Source: Oscillospiraceae bacterium (GTDB lineage: Bacteria > Bacillota > Clostridia > Oscillospirales > Acutalibacteraceae). Taken from it: a stretch of 15,018 nucleotides of DNA. The position numbers and the translations under genes were made by a program. The stretch is from the NCBI GenBank assembly GCA_029012165.1, contig JAQXLO010000140.1, forward strand, positions 1-15,018, read 5' to 3'. A model generated the notes under the pieces. That model worked only from the letters and a program-made list of their open reading frames with translations, searched no databases and had not been told where the DNA came from. Position 1 is the stretch's first letter; the number at the start of each line of letters is the position of its first letter. Of the stretch, positions 1-5,730 are shown piece by piece.

Positions 1-736
1 AATCCGCAATGGCGCCGCAATCCGACACCACATGACCCTCGAATCCCCACTGACCGCGGAGGATCTCCATAAGCAGGCGCTGACTGCCGCAGCAGGGTTC
101 GCCGTTCACACGGTTGTAGGCGCCCATAACGCTCTCCACCCCCGCTTGCTTGACCAGCTGTTCAAATGCAGGCAGGTATGTCTCCCACAGATCCCGTTCC
201 CCGATGGCGGCATCAAATGTATGCCGCTGATTCTCCGGGCCGCTGTGCACCGCAAAATGCTTGGCGCAGGCCGCCGTCTTTAAAAACTCCCCGTCCCCTT
301 GCATATGGCGCACAAAGGTCTTGCCCATCTCTGCCGTCAGGAAGGGATCCTCGCCATAAGTTTCCTGCCCTCGTCCCCAACGGGGGTCCCGGAAAATGTT
401 TACATTGGGCGACCAGAGCGTCAAGCCCTTATAGATGCCCCTGTCCCCTTCTTTGCGGGCGGCATTGCACTTGGCTCGTGCCTCGTCGGCAATCGCATCC
501 GCCACATCCCCCAGCAGCTGCCTGTCAAAGGAAGCCGCCATGGCGATCGCCTGCGGGAATACGGAAGCCAGTCCCGCACGAGCCACGCCGTGCAGCGCTT
601 CGTTCCACCAGTTGTAGGCCGGTACACCCAGCCTCTCGATGGACGGGGAATCATTCAGCAGCTGCGAAGCCATTTCCTCTGTGGTCATCTGCTCCACCAG
701 TGCGGCGGCGCATCTTTTTGCTTCGGAACGTGTCAT
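1..736 (-). CDS. GH3 beta-glucosidase/beta-xylosidase, N-terminal part (cut by window edge)
   Basis: Glycoside hydrolase family 3 enzyme, expected to remove terminal beta-linked glucose or xylose from oligosaccharides. The 245 residues visible cover most of the (beta/alpha)8 domain; the rest lies beyond position 1. Family landmarks are WWNEALHGVA near residue 42, SPNVNIFRDPRWGRGQETYG in the middle, the substrate-binding KHFAVHSGPE, and VVSDCGAIAD at the edge, in which Asp239 is the expected nucleophile of the family SDxxA motif. The SDCGAI form and the KHFAVHSGPE segment resemble the xylosidase/glucosidase branch, but substrate cannot be fixed from this half. No signal peptide is visible, so a cytosolic enzyme is likely. 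The start is the ATG at 736, with AAAGGAGG 7 nt upstream. It lies downstream of the GH78-like gene on the same strand, separated from it by a hairpin-rich repeat. I found no clear promoter of its own. Confidence 0.93.
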   Translation of the reverse strand, partial: MTRSEAKRCAAALVEQMTTEEMASQLLNDSPSIERLGVPAYNWWNEALHGVARAGLASVFPQAIAMAASFDRQLLGDVADAIADEARAKCNAARKEGDRGIYKGLTLWSPNVNIFRDPRWGRGQETYGEDPFLTAEMGKTFVRHMQGDGEFLKTAACAKHFAVHSGPENQRHTFDAAIGERDLWETYLPAFEQLVKQAGVESVMGAYNRVNGEPCCGSQRLLMEILRGQWGFEGHVVSDCGAIAD

Positions 737-790
737 ACGTCATCCTCCTTTTACCCGGAGCCATTTTCTTTCAGAATATGCGCTCGTTTT

Positions 791-1020
791 GGTTCGTCAC
801 GGGTTTTTGTGGGATTAAAAGTTTCGCTCAAGCCTTTTTAAAGGCTTGCGGATTCCAAAGGCGGCGCCTTTGGTCGCCGACCGCAGTCGGCGAAATCTTG
901 GGCATCACTAAAGCGCAGGAGGGGAGCCAAAACAGTCCGGTGGACTGTTTTGGCGTGGGGAACCCTCGCCGGGGGTTCCCCGGTGCGAAGCACGAATCCC
1001 ACAATTTTCCGTGAAGAGCG
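791..1020. repeat. Hairpin-rich repeat element with imperfect terminal inverted repeats (MITE-like)
   Basis: A block of about 230 bp fills most of the gap between the GH78-like and GH3 genes and contains five consecutive inverted repeats: 829-848 (9-bp arms), 855-873 (8-bp arms, 3-nt loop), 874-893 (8-bp arms, 4-nt loop), 927-953 (12-bp perfect arms, 3-nt loop) and 957-981 (9-bp arms). The ends are imperfect inverted repeats of each other. Positions 793-816 and the complement of 1020-997 agree at about 18 of 24 bases, both ending in TTGTGGGATT. Parts recur in inverted orientation at 5441-5681. Nothing in it looks protein-coding; the short ORFs crossing it are composed of the hairpins. It may be a non-autonomous mobile element or a structured mRNA segment between the two glycosidase genes. 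No target-site duplication could be recognised. Confidence 0.72.
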
Positions 1021-1033
1021 CTTGTTTTTGTGG

Positions 1034-3115
1034 TCACAGCACACGGATCTGCGGCGGGACTTCCAGTGTCGTCTCGCCCTTTTCCATTTTGCACCGCAGC
1101 ATCCCGTAGGGCGTGGGCACAGCGATCTGCGCACTGTCCAGTCCGTACAGGCTGGGGTTCAGGCGGATGGCTTTCCAGCCCGGCTCCACCATGGAAAGTC
1201 CCAGCAGTTTATGCGGCAGCTGATACGCCGGCGTGCCGCCCCATGCGTGGGAGTAGTCAAAGGTATACTCCGGCGTCGGCTTGAACCAACCCTCCTGCAA
1301 GCCCTTGCCGCAGGCTTTCACCATGGGCTTCCACCGACTCAAAAGCTGTATGCCGTACTTGGGGAACAGACCGACTTTGTATACCGCCTCCAGAGCAAAG
1401 TGCATAAAGTAGGGCTGCATATCGAGCAGCGTCTCGTCAAACAGCACCCGCTCCACCAGATCCCGAGCCTGCGCCTCGGCGCACACGCCGTACAGTGCGC
1501 ACAGAATGTTGACGTGTTTGGAGAAAAAACGCCCGGGCACATTCTCCGGCGTCCATTGGTTCACCGGCGCCTCCCCGTCCAGACCATCGAAATACAGCCG
1601 CCTTTCGCTGTCGTACAGCTTTTCATTCATCGCCGCACCCAGCGCCTGCGCACGGTTGAGATAACGCTGTTCTTTTGCCGCATCGCCCATGATCTGCGAA
1701 AGCTTCGCCATGGTTTGCAGGGCGCCGAAGTAAAATGCGCACAGCAGACCTTGTCCCATGGAGCGGGGCGGATGATGCATATTCACCCCGTCCCGTACCA
1801 TCCAGTCAAAGAACATATAGCTGGGCGGGTCGTTGACCAGCCCGCTCTCGTCCACATAGCCGTGCATACGCTCCATCAGAATGTCCAGCGCATCCCAAAC
1901 CGCCTCGACCATGCCCTTGTCCGCCGTATACATATATGTATCGTACACCATCTGCACATAGATCATGCTGTAGGTGGTGTGGAACATGACCCCCTGTTTT
2001 TCCCGCAGGATATCCGCTGTGCGGGAAATGTCAAATTTCGCAAGATCCAAATCTCCGAAAGTCATGGCCGTCATCAGGGATTCGATATAGTAGTCCCCCG
2101 TACACGCCATCAGCTCCTGATGCATGGGACTGTCTAAATGCAGCGTCTGGCGGCAAATTTGCAGTGTGTGGCGGCAGACCTCGTACACCCGGTTCATTTC
2201 CCCGTCACTGCACACAAACGTGCCGCACTGCTCCACGGGATAGCATACAAACAGAATGGAAAAACGCAGGGTGAGCGGTTCTGTCCCGGTGTTCTGCGCT
2301 GTGATGTGCAGCTCTCCCACCGAGTGCATCCCGAAAGTGCAGTGCTCTCCCTGCCCGCACAGATGCAGCGTCTCTGCGCCGGATTTCTTGTCCGGACGTT
2401 CCATGCAGTCCATCCGCACGGTGCAGTCTCCCGTATAGTCCACGACAGGGTGTGCGGCGTAGATTTTATCAAACATGACCACGCCGGAGAGGGTTTCGCC
2501 GGGGCGAAGCGTCCATGTGCCGTTTTGAGTGGGCAAAACCTTCGTGTGGGACAGGGGGCGGATCGGTGCATCCTGTGCGTCCCAGATATCGGGCACCTGC
2601 ACCGCCGGCTCCCAGTCGCATTCCTCCCGCCGCATATCCACGGTGAACGGATCGACATAGTGCCGGTGTTGTCTCGCCTGCCATGTGCCGTCGGTGCCGA
2701 TGGACGCCTGTGTTCCGTCCGCAAAGAACACGGTACCCTCCAAAAGAAAGCCGCCGTGTCCACGGGAAATGTCCGTCAGTCGAACGGGCTGCTGCTGTAC
2801 CAGTGCCGAAAACTCCAGCGCCGTACCGCCAAGCGGCACTTCGATCCGCTGCGCAAAATAGCGGCCGAAGGGACGATCTTCCATTTCAAAGTCGCCGCCA
2901 ACTGCCGCAGGACCTGCGAGCAAAAGTTTCCCGTTCAGAAACAGCCGAAACCGCACATCGCCGCTGACACGAAACTGCCCACGCACGATGGGTTTGTCAA
3001 AGGAATATGTCCTGCGGAACTGCGCCATGCAGTACGGACGCTCCGTGTGTGAAAAAAGATTGTAGTTGGACACCTGCAAATGAGGGTCGGAAATCCAGAT
3101 CCATTTGCCGTACAT
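1034..3115 (-). CDS. GH78-like alpha-L-rhamnosidase (six-hairpin glycosidase)
   Basis: Predicted inverting glycosidase related to GH78, expected to release terminal alpha-L-rhamnose from plant glycans or glycosides. An N-terminal beta-rich region (about residues 1-300) precedes an (alpha/alpha)6-type catalytic domain and a short C-terminal beta domain (about 640-693). Numbered from the ATG at 3121, the segment LDSPMHQELMACTGD (329-343) aligns with the family motif DCPQRDERLGWTGD. It keeps D330, E336 and D343 but has Gln where an Asp is usual. QEGW (E610) and SHAWGGTPAYQL (624-635) match the conserved end of the active-site region. At about 693 residues it is shorter than many GH78 enzymes, and no signal peptide is seen. 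I prefer the ATG at 3115: AAGGAG lies 7 nt before it, whereas it abuts the ATG at 3121. The start lies just beyond a tRNA terminator with no room for a separate promoter. The substrate is inferred. Confidence 0.82.
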   Translation of the reverse strand: MYGKWIWISDPHLQVSNYNLFSHTERPYCMAQFRRTYSFDKPIVRGQFRVSGDVRFRLFLNGKLLLAGPAAVGGDFEMEDRPFGRYFAQRIEVPLGGTALEFSALVQQQPVRLTDISRGHGGFLLEGTVFFADGTQASIGTDGTWQARQHRHYVDPFTVDMRREECDWEPAVQVPDIWDAQDAPIRPLSHTKVLPTQNGTWTLRPGETLSGVVMFDKIYAAHPVVDYTGDCTVRMDCMERPDKKSGAETLHLCGQGEHCTFGMHSVGELHITAQNTGTEPLTLRFSILFVCYPVEQCGTFVCSDGEMNRVYEVCRHTLQICRQTLHLDSPMHQELMACTGDYYIESLMTAMTFGDLDLAKFDISRTADILREKQGVMFHTTYSMIYVQMVYDTYMYTADKGMVEAVWDALDILMERMHGYVDESGLVNDPPSYMFFDWMVRDGVNMHHPPRSMGQGLLCAFYFGALQTMAKLSQIMGDAAKEQRYLNRAQALGAAMNEKLYDSERRLYFDGLDGEAPVNQWTPENVPGRFFSKHVNILCALYGVCAEAQARDLVERVLFDETLLDMQPYFMHFALEAVYKVGLFPKYGIQLLSRWKPMVKACGKGLQEGWFKPTPEYTFDYSHAWGGTPAYQLPHKLLGLSMVEPGWKAIRLNPSLYGLDSAQIAVPTPYGMLRCKMEKGETTLEVPPQIRVL

Positions 3116-3140
3116 ATGCATTCTCCTTGAAGATGGTTAT

Positions 3141-3171
3141 AAAAAAATCTCGCTGCGTTGCAGCGAGATTT
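3141..3171 (-). terminator. Intrinsic terminator after tRNA-Trp
   Basis: Read on the minus strand, the 12-bp perfect stem AAATCTCGCTGC/GCAGCGAGATTT with loop AAC is followed directly by a T-run (TTTT beyond the stem, seven T in total). It overlaps the last A of the tRNA-Trp CCA end. It closes the tRNA transcript and lies about 26 nt before the preferred start codon of the GH78-like gene. Confidence 0.85.
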
Positions 3172-3246
3172 GGCAGGGGCACCAAGGATCGAACTCGGGA
3201 CACTCGGTTTTGGAGACCGATGCTCTACCAGCTGAGCTATACCCCT
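3171..3246 (-). tRNA. tRNA-Trp (anticodon CCA)
   Basis: A 76-nt cloverleaf that includes an encoded 3' CCA. Acceptor arms AGGGGTA and TGCCCCT pair (one G-U) with discriminator G. The anticodon loop CTCCAAA lies in the stem TCGGT/ACCGA, giving anticodon CCA for codon UGG. The T loop is GTTCGATCC. It is the last gene of the Asp-Thr-Met-Trp cluster, 3 nt after the preceding tRNA. Confidence 0.95.
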
Positions 3247-3249
3247 ATA

Positions 3250-3326
3250 TGGTGGGCCATCAGGGACTCGAACCCCGGACCGACCGGTTATGAGCCGGTT
3301 GCTCTGACCAATTGAGCTAATGGCCC
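3250..3326 (-). tRNA. tRNA with anticodon CAT: elongator Met, or Ile2
   Basis: A 77-nt cloverleaf with encoded CCA, acceptor arms GGGCCAT/ATGGCCC and discriminator A. The anticodon loop is CTCATAA in the stem ACCGG/CCGGT. The fully paired acceptor end (G1-C72) and the absence of a GGG/CCC anticodon stem argue against initiator tRNA. Elongator Met and the lysidine-modified Ile2 share anticodon CAT and cannot be separated safely by eye; Met is my first choice. It starts only 7 nt after the T-run of the terminator that follows tRNA-Thr. Confidence 0.9.
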
Positions 3327-3332
3327 ATTTTT

Positions 3333-3368
3333 AAAAAATGATGCTCAAAGCGGGTGCTTCGAGCATCA

Positions 3369-3369
<1 letters not shown>
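3333..3369 (-). terminator. Intrinsic terminator inside the tRNA cluster
   Basis: On the minus strand the 14-bp stem ATGATGCTCGAAGC/GCTTTGAGCATCAT with loop ACCC is followed by five to six T. The single non-Watson-Crick pair is G-U when read on the minus strand and would be A-C on the plus strand, so the hairpin is oriented for minus-strand transcription. It lies between tRNA-Thr and tRNA-Met/Ile2, which implies that the distal tRNAs depend on read-through. Confidence 0.82.
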
Positions 3370-3444
<75 letters not shown>

Positions 3445-3449
3445 AAATA

Positions 3450-3526
3450 TGGCGACCCGGAACGGGCTCGAACCGTCGACCTCTAGCGTGACAGGCTAGC
3501 GTTCTAACCAGCTGAACTACCGGGCC
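3450..3526 (-). tRNA. tRNA-Asp (anticodon GTC)
   Basis: A 77-nt cloverleaf with encoded CCA. Acceptor arms GGCCCGG/CCGGGTC (one G-U pair), discriminator G. Anticodon loop CTGTCAC in the stem CTAGC/GCTAG gives GTC, reading GAC and GAU. First gene of the cluster; the promoter is about 30 nt upstream. Confidence 0.95.
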
Positions 3527-3555
3527 AAAACGAACTGCCTCAATGAAGCTTGCTT

Positions 3556-3584
3556 ATAATACCACATTTTTTTTGAAAAAGCAA
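3556..3584 (-). promoter_or_regulatory. Sigma-A promoter of the tRNA cluster
   Basis: On the minus strand, TTGCTT (-35, 3579-3584) and TATTAT (-10, 3556-3561) are separated by exactly 17 bp, with an A/T-rich spacer. Transcription would start near 3549, giving a leader of about 23 nt before tRNA-Asp. A 7-bp inverted repeat (CTTGCTT at 3549-3555, AAGCAAG at 3579-3585) brackets the promoter; its meaning is unknown. Confidence 0.75.
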
Positions 3585-3624
3585 GTCCTTTTTGAAACTT
3601 TTTTCAATTTTTTTCAAAAATGTA

Positions 3625-3653
3625 TTGCTACCAATTCAAAAAACTGCTACAAT
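3625..3653 (+). promoter_or_regulatory. Sigma-A promoter of the small membrane protein gene
   Basis: TTGCTA (3625-3630) and TACAAT (3648-3653) are spaced by 17 bp, about 45 nt ahead of the ATG at 3698. It is divergent from the tRNA promoter; the two -35 boxes are about 40 bp apart, separated by T-rich DNA with repeated TTTTTCAA-like words. Confidence 0.72.
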
Positions 3654-3697
3654 AAAAGCAATCATTTTGTTGGATTTTGCAGAAACAGGTGGATAGA

Positions 3698-4081
3698 ATG
3701 AAGAAGTTTGCAGCATGGATTTGCTCAGTGCTGATGATGGTTCTGATGACGGTTCCCGCTTTGGCCTGGGGTGACACGCAGACCCCCGCCTCCCCTGCCA
3801 ACAACGGCGGTCTGACCATCTCCAGAGGCATGAGCGTCGGCATCCTTTTGGTGATCATTGCCTCGGCGATCATGATGGTCGTCTCTCTGGTCACGGTCAT
3901 CATGACCTACAAGACCTACGCCCGAATGTCCGACGACAAAAAAGAGGCCCTCGAAGAAAAGGAGCGGGCAAAGAAAAGTGCCAAAAAGACCAGACATATC
4001 GTGGAAGAAGAGGAAGATGCGGAAGAGTCCGAGGATGCTTTTGAGCAAGAGTCCCAAGAGGCGGAAGCTGCCAAGGATTGA
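3698..4081 (+). CDS. Small secreted-anchored membrane protein with charged cytosolic tail, function unknown
   Basis: A 127-residue protein I do not recognise. Residues 1-23 form a typical signal peptide (MKKFAAW, hydrophobic core, ALA-W cleavage-like site). Residues 24-45 are a short Thr/Pro/Asn/Gly-rich external segment, and 46-70 are a strong membrane helix. Residues 71-127 are a highly charged tail, first Lys-rich with coiled-coil-like periodicity (DDKKEALEEKERAKKSAKK) and then strongly acidic (VEEEEDAEESEDAFEQ). The likely topology is external N-terminus, one membrane pass and cytosolic C-terminus. I chose the ATG at 3698 because AGGTGG precedes it by 5 nt and the signal peptide begins there; an upstream TTG at 3677 would spoil the signal peptide. 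It is the only plus-strand gene, has its own promoter and terminator, and is thus monocistronic. An adaptor or scaffold role is conceivable but unsupported. Confidence 0.82.
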   Translation: MKKFAAWICSVLMMVLMTVPALAWGDTQTPASPANNGGLTISRGMSVGILLVIIASAIMMVVSLVTVIMTYKTYARMSDDKKEALEEKERAKKSAKKTRHIVEEEEDAEESEDAFEQESQEAEAAKD

Positions 4082-4131
4082 CTTGCAGCCTACCCTTTCG
4101 ATGCATTCCATACATTTTCTGTTTTAGATGT

Positions 4132-4160
4132 GGTGCAGTCCTCACGGGCTGCACCTTTTT
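4132..4160 (+). terminator. Intrinsic terminator of the small membrane protein gene
   Basis: Stem GGTGCAGTCC/GGGCTGCACC (10 bp with one U-G pair), loop TCAC, then TTTTT. On the minus strand the U-G pair becomes A-C and no T-run follows, so it serves the plus-strand gene rather than the convergent phosphohydrolase gene. Confidence 0.85.
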
Positions 4161-4171
4161 GCGTCCAAGCC

Positions 4172-5368
4172 TCAGTCGAAATACCCCTTGTACACGATCT
4201 TCAAGTCGCTTTTCGGAAACAGGAATGCGTACAAATCTATAAAATAATCATCCGTCATGCTTGCGATATAATCCACCACCAACTGATTGGGTTCCGTAGC
4301 TTCATAGGGGATCTGCCGTTTGTAATGCGCCTGATTCACATAGTCGATATGGTGCGTAAAAATCGGCGAATCCTTTTTGCCCGATACAAGATCGGATAAA
4401 AGTTTTTCATACATTTGCTGCATCATCGGACGAACCATCGTGTCCATTTCGGCTTTGACAGTATCGTTTTTGTAAATCAGTACATAATTGTCTGCCTTTG
4501 CCTTTTTCAGCGCCTCAAAATGCACGGAATCCATTTTAACATATGGCTTTCCATAACTGTTTTCGACAATATTCACGATAAGATTATTGATGATTTCCGC
4601 ATTATAGGTGCCGATGGCGCAATCCTCATATGCATCTGTTTTCAGCACATCGACCTTTTCCGCATCTTGCCGATCCTTGCCGAGGTAGGCAATGATATCG
4701 GATATGCGCATCACACAGCCCTCCAGTGTGGCGGGAACCAATTTGCGTACATTCCTTTTATCTATGCAGCACGACTCTATTTGACGGTCAAACGCTTCAA
4801 AGCTCTCAACCGGCAGCGGACGGTATTCCAAGAGTTCCATTTCACCGTCGTGCGCAGCAATGCCGTTTAATGTTTGCAGCGAAATGTTATAGGGGAATAT
4901 TGTATCCAGCACCCTGACAGAGTGAATATTATGGCTAAAATGTCTGCCGGTGTGCGTGAATAAAAGTTCATCCAAAAATTCTTCGCCTGCGTGACCGAAG
5001 GGTGTGTGACCGATGTCGTGACCGAGTGCGATGGCTTCGATCAAATCCAGATTCAGCCCAAGTGCTTTGCCGATCGTGCGGGCAATGCGGGACACCAACT
5101 GGACGTGAAGTCCACGTCTTGTAATATCATCGTTTTTATAAAACGAAAAAACCTGTGTTTTGTCCGCATAGCGGTTGTAATACGGGCAGTGCATGATTTT
5201 GTCAATATCTCGGATAAAGGCTGTGCGGAGAATATTGGCTTTATCTCTGCTGTTGTCCCGCCGAATAACATTTTCTTCGGGAAAGGCCGTATGGAGCATC
5301 ACATGGTTTTCTCTGTCGGTTTTGATTTTTTCGGACAGTTCATCCGACAATCGTTCATAATTCAACAC
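4172..5368 (-). CDS. HD-domain dGTPase-like phosphohydrolase
   Basis: A 398-residue cytosolic metal-dependent HD protein of the dGTP triphosphohydrolase family, which converts dNTPs to deoxynucleosides plus triphosphate. With V1 at the GTG start, the conserved block ADKTQVF (68-74) is followed by metal-ligand candidates H88 (GLHVQLVSRI), H117-D118 (GHDIGHTPFGHAGE) and D in RISDIIAYLGKD. The C-terminal helices end with the family-like DYIASMTDDYFIDLY. Substrate could be dGTP or other nucleotides; this branch is not characterised by sequence alone. I chose the GTG at 5368 because GGGGTG precedes it by 5 nt. The upstream in-frame ATG at 5398 overlaps the predicted spacer and -10 region of the promoter and has no ribosome site. 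It stands alone between its promoter and the convergent small membrane protein gene, and no terminator of its own was seen. Confidence 0.88.
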   Translation of the reverse strand: MLNYERLSDELSEKIKTDRENHVMLHTAFPEENVIRRDNSRDKANILRTAFIRDIDKIMHCPYYNRYADKTQVFSFYKNDDITRRGLHVQLVSRIARTIGKALGLNLDLIEAIALGHDIGHTPFGHAGEEFLDELLFTHTGRHFSHNIHSVRVLDTIFPYNISLQTLNGIAAHDGEMELLEYRPLPVESFEAFDRQIESCCIDKRNVRKLVPATLEGCVMRISDIIAYLGKDRQDAEKVDVLKTDAYEDCAIGTYNAEIINNLIVNIVENSYGKPYVKMDSVHFEALKKAKADNYVLIYKNDTVKAEMDTMVRPMMQQMYEKLLSDLVSGKKDSPIFTHHIDYVNQAHYKRQIPYEATEPNQLVVDYIASMTDDYFIDLYAFLFPKSDLKIVYKGYFD

Positions 5369-5388
5369 AGTATCACCCCGTTTGATAG

Positions 5389-5417
5389 AGTATACCATAA
5401 ATCATTTGTTTTCTCAA
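5389..5417 (-). promoter_or_regulatory. Sigma-A promoter of the HD phosphohydrolase gene
   Basis: On the minus strand, TTGAGA (5412-5417) and TATACT (5389-5394) are separated by 17 bp. Transcription would begin near 5382, leaving a leader of roughly 15 nt that contains the GGGGTG ribosome site before the GTG start. This arrangement decides the start codon. Confidence 0.75.
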
Positions 5418-5440
5418 CCGACAAGCGCCCGAAACAAAGC

Positions 5441-5633
5441 CGCTCTTCACGAAGAAATGTTGGACTTTTCACCTATCCCCACGAGTGACATAGAATCCAA
5501 TGGCGACCTGCCCGATAACAGACAGTTAATGGATCAGCGCTTGAAAATCACCCAGCGCAGAAAATCGAAGAATGAATGTCTGATAAAAAGGCTTGAGCGA
5601 AACTTTTAATCCCACAAAAATCCGTGATGAACC
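5441..5633. repeat. Second, internally different copy of the repeat, inverted relative to 791-1020
   Basis: Positions 5584-5633 match the complement of 791-840 at 48 of 50 bases. The opposite end, CGCTCTTCACG at 5441-5451, is identical to the complement of 1020-1010, and similarity continues weakly in both directions (an AAACAA lies just before it in both). So both element ends are present, 193 bp apart instead of about 230. The interior (about 5464-5583) is unrelated to the hairpin array of the first copy and holds only a weak plus-strand reading frame. It occupies the space upstream of the phosphohydrolase promoter. Confidence 0.62.
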
Positions 5634-5653
5634 TTTTTTCTGTTGTTCGGATC

Positions 5654-5681
5654 TCGCCGACTGCGGTCGGCGACCAAAGGC
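5654..5681. repeat. Detached hairpin fragment of the repeat
   Basis: All 28 bases equal the complement of 866-893 of the first copy. The hairpin is TCGCCGAC/GTCGGCGA with loop TGCG, followed by CCAAAGGC. It lies about 20 bp outside the end of the second copy, so its order relative to the 50-bp match at 5584-5633 is not that of the first copy. Confidence 0.7.
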
Positions 5682-5694
5682 TTGAAAAATCATT

Positions 5695-5722
5695 AAAAAA
5701 GAGAGAAGTGTGACCTTCTCTC
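5695..5722 (-). terminator. Intrinsic terminator of typA-ribF
   Basis: On the minus strand, the stem GAGAGAAG/CTTCTCTC (8 bp) with loop GTCACA is followed by TTTTTT. It begins 8 nt after the ribF stop codon. Confidence 0.87.
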
Positions 5723-5730
5723 CGTATGGT

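Noticed and set aside
791..1020. CRISPR-like array
   Set aside because: The five inverted repeats differ in sequence from each other and there is no regular direct repeat with spacers.
828..1134. Two short minus-strand frames (88 and 98 codons) across the repeat
   Set aside because: They are built from the hairpin arms and the end of the GH78-like gene. They look like conserved proteins only because the repeat itself recurs.
950..3052. Two long plus-strand frames opposite the GH78-like gene
   Set aside because: They mirror the minus-strand gene and have no motifs or start signals.
3007..3315. Plus-strand frames covering the tRNA genes
   Set aside because: They run through tRNA-Trp and tRNA-Met/Ile2; translations of tRNA complements often appear as false proteins.
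3250..3326. Initiator tRNA-fMet
   Set aside because: Position 1-72 is a G-C pair and the anticodon stem lacks the three G-C pairs of initiator tRNAs.
5464..5609. Plus-strand frame beginning MLDFSPIPTSDIESNGD inside the second repeat copy
   Set aside because: No ribosome site or promoter, about 50 codons, and it ends inside the repeat end. It could be a gene relic, but nothing supports translation.
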